Shown here one piece after another: positions 55,622 through 63,846 of a stretch of DNA of 64,000 nucleotides. Location of the stretch: contig NZ_FNLB01000006.1 of assembly GCF_900104145.1 (NCBI RefSeq), forward strand, positions 1,199,001-1,263,000, read 5' to 3'. Every line of letters begins with the position of its first letter. The first letter of the stretch is position 1. The stretch comes from Pseudovibrio sp. Tun.PSC04-5.I4. Its GTDB lineage: Bacteria > Pseudomonadota > Alphaproteobacteria > Rhizobiales > Stappiaceae. Both the position numbers and the translations under genes were made by a program. The notes below the pieces were generated by a model. It searched no databases. It had not been told where the DNA came from and saw only the letters and a program-made list of their open reading frames with translations.

Positions 55622-55999
55622 ATGACCTCAGCATTTCAGGTGCTATCAGTAACCGACGAAGCGGCGCAGCACATTCATGCTCTGCTGGATGCTAATGAAG
55701 AGCATCCACTGGGTATTCGTGTCTCTATTAAAACCGGCGGCTGCGCTGGCATGGAGTACGAGCTGGGTTTGGTTTCAGAAGTCAAAGCTGGTGATGATGT
55801 GGTGGAAGACAAGGGCGTAAAGGTCTTTGTAGATCCAGCTGCAACTCTGTATTTGCTTGGAACGGAAATGGGATTTGAAACCACTAAGTTCCGCTCTGGC
55901 TTTATATTTAAAAATCCAAACGAAGTGTCTGCTTGTGGTTGCGGTGAATCTGTAGAGTTACTGCCGGCTGATCTATCTAAGTTTGCGCTAAAAAACTAA
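55622..55999 (+). CDS. sufA: A-type Fe-S carrier SufA
   Basis: A 125-residue HesB/IscA-family carrier that takes clusters from SufBCD to target proteins. The cluster ligands are Cys in TGGCAGMEYEL and the CGCGES motif near the C-terminus (ACGCGESVEL). The AGGAGGACGTAAT-ATG ribosome binding site is strong. Last core gene of the suf operon. Confidence 0.94.
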   Translation: MTSAFQVLSVTDEAAQHIHALLDANEEHPLGIRVSIKTGGCAGMEYELGLVSEVKAGDDVVEDKGVKVFVDPAATLYLLGTEMGFETTKFRSGFIFKNPNEVSACGCGESVELLPADLSKFALKN

Positions 56000-56005
56000 G
56001 TAAGT

Positions 56006-56022
56006 CCGGGTTCCTTACCCGG
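56006..56022 (+). other. Short hairpin between sufA and tenA
   Basis: CCGGGT (56006-56011) pairs with ACCCGG (56017-56022) around TCCTT. It overlaps the spacer ahead of tenA and lacks a U tract; it may lower expression of tenA relative to the suf genes instead of ending the transcript. Confidence 0.45.
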
Positions 56023-56045
56023 GCATGGCAATGGGTGGCTATGTC

Positions 56046-56705
56046 ATGTCTCTGTTTAATTCATTAAAAAACGATAATCTAGAGACATGGCATAGCTATA
56101 CCAAGCACGAATTTGTTCAAGGGCTTGGGAATGGCAAACTGCCTATTGCCTCCTTTAAAAAATATCTTGTCCAAGACTACCTGTTTCTGATTGAGTTTGC
56201 CCGTGCCTATGCTCTTGGCGTGTACAAATCAACGGACCTGACGCAAATGCGCAAATGTCTTTCTTCTGCTAAAGGCATTCTGGACACAGAGATGGGGCTT
56301 CATATCCGACTTTGTGAATCTTGGGGGCTGTCAGAAGCTGATATTGTTGCAACACCGGAAGACCCTGCCAATCTGGCATACACTCGATACGTTCTTGATA
56401 CGGCAATGAAGGGCGATATGCTCGACCTTAAAGTCGCCCTCGCACCTTGTGCTATTGGCTATGGCGAGATTGGCGCGGCACTGGCTCTGCAAGAGGGAGC
56501 GTTAAGCGCACAGAACCCGTATGCAGAATGGATTCGCGAATATTCTAGTGATGAGTATCAAGAGCTGGCGGCAGACGCAGTTAAAGAGATAGACGAGCTA
56601 GGTGCTCTGTATGCAACAGAGGCTCGTTACGTCCAATTGTCTAGAGTATTCCGTGAGGCTACTAGACTTGAGGCCAATTTCTGGCAGATGGGCCTGGAGT
56701 TATAA
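56046..56705 (+). CDS. tenA: TenA-family thiaminase II / aminopyrimidine aminohydrolase
   Basis: A 219-residue helical protein that hydrolyses aminopyrimidine breakdown products of thiamin for salvage. Catalytic positions are visible: Asp in KYLVQDYLFLIEF, Cys in LAPCAIGYGEIG and Glu in LEANFWQMGLE. ATG 56046 (MSLFNSLKN) fits family starts and is preceded by GGGTGG; an in-frame ATG at 56025 would add seven residues. It is 46 bp after sufA and may be co-transcribed with suf. No thiamin riboswitch is seen. Confidence 0.9.
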   Translation: MSLFNSLKNDNLETWHSYTKHEFVQGLGNGKLPIASFKKYLVQDYLFLIEFARAYALGVYKSTDLTQMRKCLSSAKGILDTEMGLHIRLCESWGLSEADIVATPEDPANLAYTRYVLDTAMKGDMLDLKVALAPCAIGYGEIGAALALQEGALSAQNPYAEWIREYSSDEYQELAADAVKEIDELGALYATEARYVQLSRVFREATRLEANFWQMGLEL

Positions 56706-56820
56706 TCCACCAAAAGGAAGACTTCACAATTCTGTGTATGGATAAAATGCGCAATCTCCTTGTCGATAACCGATGAGATGCTGCAAAGTTTTTATTTAAT
56801 TATTCTATTTGGTGCCATTT

Positions 56821-57228
56821 ATGTCTTTATCTATATTTTTCACGCCAGAAAACCGGCCCGATTTTTTAGAAAAAATCCGCTGCAGGCCGATGTTTGGTGG
56901 TCATGGCTATTACGTCAACGGTAAGATATTTGCGCTTGTGCGTGAAAAATCGCTTTATTTGAAAGCAGGCTCTGGCAATGTCGCTGACTTTCTTTTAATG
57001 GGCCAGCTTCCCTATATCCATCAATGTTTCGGGGAGTACTTCCCAACGAACTTCTATTCTGTCCCGCGAGATGTCGTAGTTGACCAAGGTGGGCTTGCCA
57101 GATGGATGGAAAAAGCGATCCGTCATACGGAAAATCAGACCACTTCAAAAATCTCAGATCGTCTCGATAGCCGACATAAAAAGGCGACCGGCATAATTTT
57201 GGTCGCCCATAATACATTCATTTTTTGA
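56821..57228 (+). CDS. TfoX/Sxy N-terminal domain protein
   Basis: A 135-residue protein with the TfoX N-terminal fold: RPMFGGHGYYVNGKIFALVREKSLYLKA (27-54 approx.) and the PRDVV-x-D...ARWMEKAI region. The C-terminal TfoX domain is absent. TfoX/Sxy is a competence regulator in gammaproteobacteria; in alphaproteobacteria such short proteins are mostly uncharacterised. The last 16 codons encode the terminator hairpin of the convergent cyclase gene, so the tail may be a recent extension. Confidence 0.8.
   Translation: MSLSIFFTPENRPDFLEKIRCRPMFGGHGYYVNGKIFALVREKSLYLKAGSGNVADFLLMGQLPYIHQCFGEYFPTNFYSVPRDVVVDQGGLARWMEKAIRHTENQTTSKISDRLDSRHKKATGIILVAHNTFIF
57178..57207 (-). terminator. Rho-independent terminator of the diguanylate cyclase gene
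   Basis: GGCGACC (57183-57189) and GGTCGCC (57201-57207) form a 7-bp stem; on the minus strand the stem is followed by TTTTT (57182 down to 57178). It lies inside the 3' end of the TfoX-like reading frame. Confidence 0.85.
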
Positions 57229-57243
57229 TCTGAAAACCGCTGA

Positions 57244-58302
57244 TTAAGCGACCTGTGTGACAGAAGGGATCTTTTTGTCTTCTTCGGCTTTCACAAGGTT
57301 GCGGCCAGCTTTTTTAGCAGCATAAAGCGCCAGATCAGCACGAGAGATCATACTCTCAGCATTATCACTTTCTCTGAAGGTTGAAATTCCGATTGAGATC
57401 GTGATCCGGCCCAGGTTCTCACCGGTAGAACGTTTTACAAGTTCTTTGGCAACAACGGCCCTACGAATATTCTCCGCAATGATCCTAGCGTCTTCTATAG
57501 TAGTACGCGGCAGAATAATGCCAAATTCTTCACCGCCATAACGGCAGGCAATATCGCTGTTCTTGACGTTATGTTTCACAGCCAAAGCAACCAGACGCAA
57601 CACCTGATCACCAGTTTGGTGGCCATAATTGTCGTTAAACTGCTTAAAGTGGTCGATGTCTGAAATTAGCAAGGAGAGGGGAGCGTGGCTCTCTTCCGCT
57701 TCTTTGACAGAGCGAACGAGGCTTTGATCAAAGTGCTTGCGATTGTTCAGAGTTGTAAGCTCATCTGTCAGTGATTCATATCGGATGGCCTCAAGACCTT
57801 CCTGAAGTACGCCGATCTGCCGCCGGGAATCAACCAGCTGTTCACGCAATTCCTGATTGCTCTCAGCAGTTTCAGTCGTCATTTTTGCAAGGCTAATAAC
57901 CAGTTTGGACAGTTGGGTTTGGTCACTTACATTCTCAAGCGCACTCAGCGTTTTGGCGAGCTCTTCACCATACCGAGTGGTCTTGAGAGTACCTTGATCC
58001 AGCGCAGAAATAAGTTCCCGCACTTCCTCAGATATCTTATCACCAACTTCGTCAATCCGCTCGCCAAGGCGATTGGGAGACAGAAATCGATTGTAGATCT
58101 TCTGAGTATCTCCGGGAGAAATTTTACCGTCTCGCGCAAGAATTTTATTTATGGTGCGGTTTAACGCACGGTTGAAACCGGACGCGTAAGAATACCATAG
58201 CTCATAATTGCGTGGAAACGCTGGGAGCTTATTGGTTTTGATGTAATCGAGCGCACTGTCTGCATAAACGATAGTACGCTTGAACTCGTCTTCTTGACTC
58301 AT
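57244..58302 (-). CDS. Diguanylate cyclase (GGDEF domain)
   Basis: A 352-residue soluble cyclase. The catalytic loop is GGEEF at 256-260 with the metal-binding Asp of LISDIDHFKQFND near 215, so it should make cyclic di-GMP. The N-terminal 170 residues are helical with a coiled-coil stretch (90-170) and no membrane span; the opening (FKRTIVYADSALDYI, ELWYSYASG) resembles sensor-less cyclases of alphaproteobacteria. The inhibitory I-site RxxD reads Lys247-Asn-Ser-Asp250, so product inhibition may be weak. Confidence 0.92.
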   Translation of the reverse strand: MSQEDEFKRTIVYADSALDYIKTNKLPAFPRNYELWYSYASGFNRALNRTINKILARDGKISPGDTQKIYNRFLSPNRLGERIDEVGDKISEEVRELISALDQGTLKTTRYGEELAKTLSALENVSDQTQLSKLVISLAKMTTETAESNQELREQLVDSRRQIGVLQEGLEAIRYESLTDELTTLNNRKHFDQSLVRSVKEAEESHAPLSLLISDIDHFKQFNDNYGHQTGDQVLRLVALAVKHNVKNSDIACRYGGEEFGIILPRTTIEDARIIAENIRRAVVAKELVKRSTGENLGRITISIGISTFRESDNAESMISRADLALYAAKKAGRNLVKAEEDKKIPSVTQVA

Positions 58303-58412
58303 GATTGCATCACCGCGTCACGGAAAGGGCTACCCCATTATTAGTAAGCTAATTTAACATTAGCAAATTTAATGGGATACACCTAACCAGTGGTTAACCT
58401 CAGAAAAATGGG

Positions 58413-59870
58413 TTATCGGCTTTGAACTTTGGGACGAGTTCCACGTAAAAGGAACGCCGGAATGTGACTTGCGTTACGGAAAATAGCTTCATCTTTCTGT
58501 ACTGCAACACGACGTCCGCCTCTTGGGCGCACAGGGCTCTGAGGTTCTGCAATTCTCTGAGGTTCTACAGCAGCAGAAACGGTTGGTTGTTCCTCAAGGC
58601 CGGCAGGTACAACTTCAACAGCAACCGCCTGAATTTCTGGTGTTTCTTGCGGCTCAGCCTTTACCTTACGCGGGCGAGCTTTGCTCTTGTCATTGCGGGC
58701 AGTACGGCGGCGAGACTTTCTCTCTTCAGCAGCAGCAGTAAAGTCCATTGGTTCGCCAATCCACTCAAGCTCTTTACCAATGGTCTCATTGATAGCTTTC
58801 AGAGCTTTCTCATCCTTGCCGGTCACAATGGAAATAGCTGTTCCTTCTCGGCCTGCACGTCCTGTGCGGCCAATACGGTGAACATAGTCTTCTGAGTGAA
58901 TCGGGAGATCAAAGTTGAATACGTGACTTACAGACGGAATATCTAGGCCTCGAGCTGCAACGTCACTCGCAACGAGAACCTTGATCGTTCCCTTCTTGAA
59001 GTTGTCCAGCATAGTCATGCGTGACCGCTGGTCCATATCACCATGCAAGCCGCCAACGGAAAACTCGTGGCGAATGAGGGAGCGCAGGAGTGTGGCCACA
59101 TCACGCTTACGATTACAGAAAACGATCGCGTTCTGTAAGTCTTCTGCGCCTTCAATTAGTTCACGGAGTTTCGCGCGCTTGTCATAATCCTCGGAGTCTG
59201 ATGCAGCAATACGCTGTGTAACTGTATCGGCAGTAACAGAATTCTTAGCAACTTCAATCTGCGCAGGGTTCTGCAGGAAGGTATCTGTCAGGCGTTGAAT
59301 CTCTGTCGGCATTGTTGCGGAGAAGAACAGTGTCTGACGTGTAAACGGAATGAGCTTACAGATACGTTCAATATCCGGGATAAAGCCCATGTCCAGCATA
59401 CGGTCAGCTTCATCGATAACCAGAATCTCCACGCCCTGAAGCAGCAGTTTACCGCGTTCGAAATGATCAAGTAACCGGCCTGGGGTCGCGATAAGAACAT
59501 CAGCGCCACGTTCAAGCTTACGGTCCTGCTCAGCAAAAGAAACGCCGCCAATGAGGAGGGCAACGTTTAGTTTGTGGTTTGCACCGTACCGGTTAAAGTT
59601 ATCTTCGACCTGCGCTGCAAGCTCACGGGTTGGCTCAAGAATAAGTGTTCTTGGCATACGTGCGCGAGCGCGGCCTTTTTCCAGAAGAGTAATCATCGGC
59701 AATGTAAAACTTGCCGTCTTCCCGGTTCCGGTTTGAGCAATACCGAGCACGTCCCGGCGTTCCAAGACGTAAGGAATTGCTGCAGCCTGAATAGCTGTTG
59801 GCTCTGTATAGCCGGATGTTTCTACAGCAGCGAGTACTTTCTCACTAAGTCCGAGAGTGGAAAACGACAT
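58413..59870 (-). CDS. DEAD-box RNA helicase, RhlE type
   Basis: A 485-residue helicase with all motifs: Q-motif GYTEPTAIQ, motif I AQTGTGKT, Ia PTRELAAQ, II DEADRMLDMGF, III SATMP, IV-VI through VASDVAARGLD and HRIGRTGRAGREG. After residue 380 it has a long basic and low-complexity tail (RKSRRRTARNDKSKARPRK...), typical of RhlE-like helicases acting on ribosome assembly and cold-adapted RNA remodelling. Monocistronic on the minus strand. Confidence 0.93.
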   Translation of the reverse strand: MSFSTLGLSEKVLAAVETSGYTEPTAIQAAAIPYVLERRDVLGIAQTGTGKTASFTLPMITLLEKGRARARMPRTLILEPTRELAAQVEDNFNRYGANHKLNVALLIGGVSFAEQDRKLERGADVLIATPGRLLDHFERGKLLLQGVEILVIDEADRMLDMGFIPDIERICKLIPFTRQTLFFSATMPTEIQRLTDTFLQNPAQIEVAKNSVTADTVTQRIAASDSEDYDKRAKLRELIEGAEDLQNAIVFCNRKRDVATLLRSLIRHEFSVGGLHGDMDQRSRMTMLDNFKKGTIKVLVASDVAARGLDIPSVSHVFNFDLPIHSEDYVHRIGRTGRAGREGTAISIVTGKDEKALKAINETIGKELEWIGEPMDFTAAAEERKSRRRTARNDKSKARPRKVKAEPQETPEIQAVAVEVVPAGLEEQPTVSAAVEPQRIAEPQSPVRPRGGRRVAVQKDEAIFRNASHIPAFLLRGTRPKVQSR

Positions 59871-60078
59871 ATTTCATGTTCTTTGCGATATATGAGGAGA
59901 GAAGCTGGAATCCGTATGGGTTACAGGTCTCTCCCACCAGTTTGGCGGAACACTACAGTTATAGGCAGCGTTGTCAATAAAATCCGCAGCATAACCGATA
60001 TATTCCTTCAAGTTATGCCTAGGTTTGGAAGCGCTAACTTGTGCTTAACTAAGCAAAAGCTGCAGAATTAGGCCAGTT

Positions 60079-62175
60079 CTATATATTTAGATCCGTTGCA
60101 AATTCTGCTCGTTCCTGAATGAAATTAAACCTTGCTTCGGGTTTATTACCCATCAACTGCTCCACTGCATGTCCGGTTTCTATCACTGCATCTTCAGCAA
60201 TGACCACTTGAAGAAGTGTTCTGCGTTTCGGGTCCATGGTTGTTTCTTTCAGCTGAGATGGCATCATCTCCCCCAGTCCTTTAAAACGGCCGATTTCAAT
60301 CTTGCCGTTCTTTTTAAAACTGGTTCTCAAAAGCTCTTCGCGGTGCTCGTCGTCTCTTGCGTAGAGTGTCTTCCCGCCTTGGCTGATGCGGTAAAGCGGG
60401 GGGACTGCAAGGTGGAGGTGCCCATTATGGATAAGGCCTGGCATCTCTTTATAAAAGAACGTTATCAGTAGCGCCGCAATATGCGCCCCATCCACATCTG
60501 CATCCGTCATGATAACAATGCGCTCGTAACGCAGGTCTTTATCATCATAATTGGATCGTGTACCGCAACCCAATGCCTGAATAAGATCGGAAAGCAGTTG
60601 GTTTGCCAATAACTTATCCCGGCCAGCATTGGCTACATTCAAGATCTTACCGCGCAGTGGAAGGATGGCTTGTGTTGCACGGTTCCGAGCCTGCTTTGCT
60701 GAACCGCCCGCAGAATCGCCCTCCACGATGAACAATTCAGTTCCTTCAGACTTGCTGGTGGAGCAATCCGCCAGCTTGCCGGGAAGCCGAAGCCGTCGCA
60801 CAGCGGTTTTACGGGCAACATCTTTGTCCTGACGCCGCTTAAGGCGTTCATCAGCACGGTCAAGTACCCATTCAAGAAGCTTGTTTGCCTGATTAGGGGA
60901 GGCCGTTAGCCAATGGTCAAACGCATCACGAACAGCATTTTCTGCAATGCGCGTCGCTTCATTGGTCGCCAGTCTGTCTTTGGTCTGGCCAACAAATTCC
61001 GGTTCACGAACAAAAACAGACAGCATCGCAGCGGCGGACGTCAGCACATCATCCCCTGTGATGATAGAAGCTCTCTTATTGCCAATCAGCTCGCCGTAAG
61101 CTTTCAACCCGCGCAACAGCGCATAGCGAAGCCCGGTTTCGTGCGTTCCGCCGTCTGGAGTGGGGACAGTATTACAGTAGGAGTTGACGAAGCCGTCACC
61201 AGCAAACCATGCAACAGCCCATTCAACAGAACCATGTTTGCCGGTTGCCTGTGTCCGACCGGAAAAAATTTCGTCTGTGACGCGTCGTTCCTGTCCAAGT
61301 GCTTCACTCAAATAATCTTTAAGACCGCCCGGGAAGTGGAATGTCGCGTTTTCTGGAACGCCGTTCGCGTCACTCGTCAGCGATTTAGCACAGCGCCAGC
61401 GAATTTCTACACCGCCAAACAGGTAGGCTTTGGAACGAGCCATCTTCATCAGACGGGCAGGTACAAATTTGAGTGTCTTACCGAAAATCTCAGCGTCTGG
61501 TTTGAACCGAACCATTGTACCGCGGCGATTGTGAACATCACCAACCAGTTCCAGTCCACCATCGGCAAGGCCACGCCGGAACGTTTGGCGGTAAAGCTTA
61601 CGGTTACGAGCAACTTCCACAACAAGCTCTTCGGAAAGAGCGTTCACAACGGAGATACCGACACCGTGAAGGCCGCCGGATGTCTCATAGACCTTGCTGT
61701 CAAACTTACCGCCTGCATGCAACGTCGTCATAATGACTTCAAGTGCAGACTTATCTTTGTATTTAGGGTGCTGGTCGACCGGAATGCCGCGCCCATTATC
61801 TGTAATCGTCAGATACCCATCATCACCCAAGGAGACATCGATCCAACTGGCGTGGCCAGCGACGGCCTCATCCATGGAGTTGTCAATCACTTCGGCAAAC
61901 AGGTGGTGAAGAGCTTTTTCGTCCGTTCCGCCGATATACATACCAGGACGCCGACGAACAGGCTCCAGCCCTTCCAACACTTCAATATCAGCGGCCGTAT
62001 AGTCCGTGCCGTCGCTCGCACCCACGGGAGCCTTTCTCGCAGGAGAGGGCTTTGCAGAGGAAGCAGGCGCACTTGGAGCTGAAGTTTGTTTTCTTTTAAT
62101 GTCACTGGAAGCGGTGGTTAAATCTTCCACGCATTTGGCAACACTTGCAAACAGATCATCACGCGAGCTCATCAT
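60079..62175 (-). CDS. parE: DNA topoisomerase IV subunit B
   Basis: A 698-residue GHKL/TOPRIM subunit that decatenates chromosomes with ParC. The ATP site shows EVIDNSMDEAV, ITDNGRGIPVD and SGGLHGVGISVVNALSE; the TOPRIM metal site shows EGDSAGGSAKQARNR and MTDADVDGAHIA. An N-terminal extension of about 60 residues rich in Ala, Ser, Pro and Lys precedes YTAADIEVLEGLEPVRRRPGMYIG, as in other alphaproteobacteria. parC is not in view, which is usual here. The start ATG 62175 follows AGAGGT. Confidence 0.95.
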   Translation of the reverse strand: MMSSRDDLFASVAKCVEDLTTASSDIKRKQTSAPSAPASSAKPSPARKAPVGASDGTDYTAADIEVLEGLEPVRRRPGMYIGGTDEKALHHLFAEVIDNSMDEAVAGHASWIDVSLGDDGYLTITDNGRGIPVDQHPKYKDKSALEVIMTTLHAGGKFDSKVYETSGGLHGVGISVVNALSEELVVEVARNRKLYRQTFRRGLADGGLELVGDVHNRRGTMVRFKPDAEIFGKTLKFVPARLMKMARSKAYLFGGVEIRWRCAKSLTSDANGVPENATFHFPGGLKDYLSEALGQERRVTDEIFSGRTQATGKHGSVEWAVAWFAGDGFVNSYCNTVPTPDGGTHETGLRYALLRGLKAYGELIGNKRASIITGDDVLTSAAAMLSVFVREPEFVGQTKDRLATNEATRIAENAVRDAFDHWLTASPNQANKLLEWVLDRADERLKRRQDKDVARKTAVRRLRLPGKLADCSTSKSEGTELFIVEGDSAGGSAKQARNRATQAILPLRGKILNVANAGRDKLLANQLLSDLIQALGCGTRSNYDDKDLRYERIVIMTDADVDGAHIAALLITFFYKEMPGLIHNGHLHLAVPPLYRISQGGKTLYARDDEHREELLRTSFKKNGKIEIGRFKGLGEMMPSQLKETTMDPKRRTLLQVVIAEDAVIETGHAVEQLMGNKPEARFNFIQERAEFATDLNI

Positions 62176-62455
62176 ACCTCTTTGATTTGGCTTTGTGCTT
62201 TCACAGCAAACGAATCGAATGGCAGTCTTGCAGGACTAAGAGAAAAGGGCAAAATTCTGCCAGCGTTCTACTCTTGTTCCTTGTGGGTAAGCGCGTTTTT
62301 GCACGATTTGACGCATACCCGTTACGACTACCAATCCAATTGAAGCTCTAGGGCAAGCCATATGCGCCATTCCCGGCGAAAATACAAACGTCAAATAACG
62401 GAGCTTGTATGAAACACTCCGTGTATTTGCACTGTGCATACACAGCCAAAGCGTG
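62176..62455. other. Promoter-containing region upstream of parE
   Basis: About 280 bp ahead of the minus-strand parE gene. A 99-codon minus frame at 62236-62535 is made in part by the palindrome at 62456-62504 and is not supported as a gene. Confidence 0.35.
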
Positions 62456-62504
62456 CTCTCACTGCGAAATGTTGCGAGCATGCAACAGCATTTCGCAGTG
62501 AGAG
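62456..62504. repeat. Long perfect hairpin (16-bp arms)
   Basis: CTCTCACTGCGAAATG (62456-62471) and CATTTCGCAGTGAGAG (62489-62504) are exact complements. Inside, TTGC (62472-62475) can pair with GCAA (62482-62485), extending the stem past a 3-nt bulge. No U tract follows on either strand. It lies between divergent parE and the exoR-like gene. Confidence 0.75.
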
Positions 62505-62776
62505 GAATGGTAGAAACTGACACTGGCTCACTCATGTCAAATTGGGTAGTTTGCCGTGTCCGTGTCCGTGTTGTAGAGGTGGTCGAACTGTGTGGTTTTT
62601 TTGTTAAGCGGACGAGAAGCTAGGCATTTGTAAGATTATTTGTGACAATTTGAAGATACATCACCTTTGGAGCCAAAATTGACATTTTTGCATTTCATAG
62701 CCTCGGGAGAACTTAGGCACCGAAAGCGCAAGAAGTCAGAACCAGTAGTCTAACTACAACGGTCAAGTGAGGCATT
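62505..62776. other. Region upstream of the exoR-like gene
   Basis: About 270 bp, expected to hold the promoter of the exoR-like gene. A GTGTCCGT direct repeat occurs near 62558-62571. Nothing else can be defended. Confidence 0.35.
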
Positions 62777-63667
62777 TTGAAAGTAGCTCTGTTAAAAGAT
62801 GAAGTGGCAATGCATCGCGGTGCATTTACGCGTCTTGCGACGAGTTTGGGATGTGCCTCCATCCTCACTCTTCTTATCTTGGGACATGCTCACGCACTCG
62901 ACACAAAAAAGAGTGCCATGGAAGCCGTCAATCAGATGGCAAATATCACACCGCAACAAGCATTGCGGGATGGCGCGCGAGCCTATTACTCTGGAGAGAA
63001 GGATAAGGCACTCTCACCACTTCGCTACGCTGCTGAAAATGGCCAGCCCATGGCTGCCTGGAAACTAGGTAGAATGTATGCTCAAGGGGATGGTGTTCCA
63101 GAAGATGACTTACAAGCCTTCCAGTACTTCTCGCAGGTCGTCCGTGAATATTCCTCTGAAGGTCCGAAAGCAAGGTCCGCACCCTTTGTGGCAAGCGCTC
63201 TGGTCGAGCTTGGTCATTACTTCCAGACCGGTATCAGTGACACCGCAGTAAAACAGAACCCAAACAAGGCGCGTGAGATCTTTACTTATGCGGCCTCCTA
63301 TTTTGGTGATGCAGATGCTCAATACAGTTTAGGCCTTATGTATCTGGATTCTGAGCAGCCGGATCACGACAACCGACTAGCCGCACGTTGGCTAAAACTG
63401 GCCGCAGTTAAAGGTCATGTGGGTGCTCAGGCAAAATTTGGCGAACTTCTCTTCTTTACAGAAGAACTGACATCAGCACGCATAACCGGCCTTAAGTGGA
63501 TGACGCTCGCTCGCCGGCAAATTGTCAGCGGTGAAAAAGATGCATGGATCATCTCACTGCACGAAAAAGCATTTTCGCTTGCATCAGAGCAAGAGCGCCG
63601 CAAATCTGCGGAATGGGCTGATGAATGGCTGAATAAACGTAGTAGCCTCGTCGCATCTACAAACTAA
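62777..63667 (+). CDS. exoR: Sel1-repeat periplasmic protein, ExoR-like
   Basis: A 296-residue protein with a signal peptide and Sel1-type repeats (PLRYAAENGQPMAAWKLGRMYAQGDGVPEDDLQAF; AASYFGDADAQYSLGLMYLDSE; WLKLAAVKGHVGAQAKFGELLF). ExoR in rhizobia is a periplasmic repressor of the ExoS/ChvI acid-response system that controls exopolysaccharide and motility. The TTG start at 62777 follows GTGAGG; an ATG at 62810 (MHRGAFTRLATSLG...) would give a cleaner signal peptide ending HAHALD and may be the true start. ChvG/ChvI genes are not in the window. Confidence 0.82.
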   Translation: MKVALLKDEVAMHRGAFTRLATSLGCASILTLLILGHAHALDTKKSAMEAVNQMANITPQQALRDGARAYYSGEKDKALSPLRYAAENGQPMAAWKLGRMYAQGDGVPEDDLQAFQYFSQVVREYSSEGPKARSAPFVASALVELGHYFQTGISDTAVKQNPNKAREIFTYAASYFGDADAQYSLGLMYLDSEQPDHDNRLAARWLKLAAVKGHVGAQAKFGELLFFTEELTSARITGLKWMTLARRQIVSGEKDAWIISLHEKAFSLASEQERRKSAEWADEWLNKRSSLVASTN

Positions 63668-63703
63668 TCCATCCAAAATTTTATATTTCTTGGCTTTTAT
63701 CAC

Positions 63704-63731
63704 TTGACCTCGCAGGATATTTTTGTAAATT
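63704..63731 (+). promoter_or_regulatory. Sigma-70-like promoter ahead of a possible small RNA
   Basis: TTGACC (63704-63709) and TAAATT (63726-63731) are separated by 16 bp, 36 bp after the exoR-like stop codon. A second TTGACC lies at 63762-63767. No open frame with a ribosome binding site follows. Confidence 0.45.
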
Positions 63732-63737
63732 AAAACA

Positions 63738-63846
63738 TGAGTTCAATATTCATGTTTGTTATTGACCTCTGTTTGGCGATTGTAGATCCACTTGCGGGTC
63801 TCTGGAATAAACTTGGGGTGAGTCTTTTGTGCTCACCCTTTTTTTT
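63738..63846 (+). ncRNA. Candidate small RNA ending at a strong terminator
   Basis: Between the promoter-like sequence at 63704-63731 and the terminator at 63816-63846 there is about 109 nt without a coding frame, containing a short stem AGATCC...GGGTCT (63784-63801 approx.). The arrangement fits an independently transcribed small RNA, but it could also be the 3' untranslated region of the exoR-like message. The 5' end is a guess. Confidence 0.35.
63816..63846 (+). terminator. Rho-independent terminator
   Basis: GGGTGAG (63816-63822) pairs with CTCACCC (63832-63838) and is followed by eight T residues (63839-63846). Confidence 0.92.

Noticed and set aside
55999..56046. Thiamin (TPP) riboswitch ahead of tenA
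   Set aside because: The spacer is only 46 bp and lacks the CTGAGA core.
62236..62535. 99-codon minus-strand frame upstream of parE
   Set aside because: Part of its sequence is simply the palindrome at 62456-62504; no family features or ribosome binding site.
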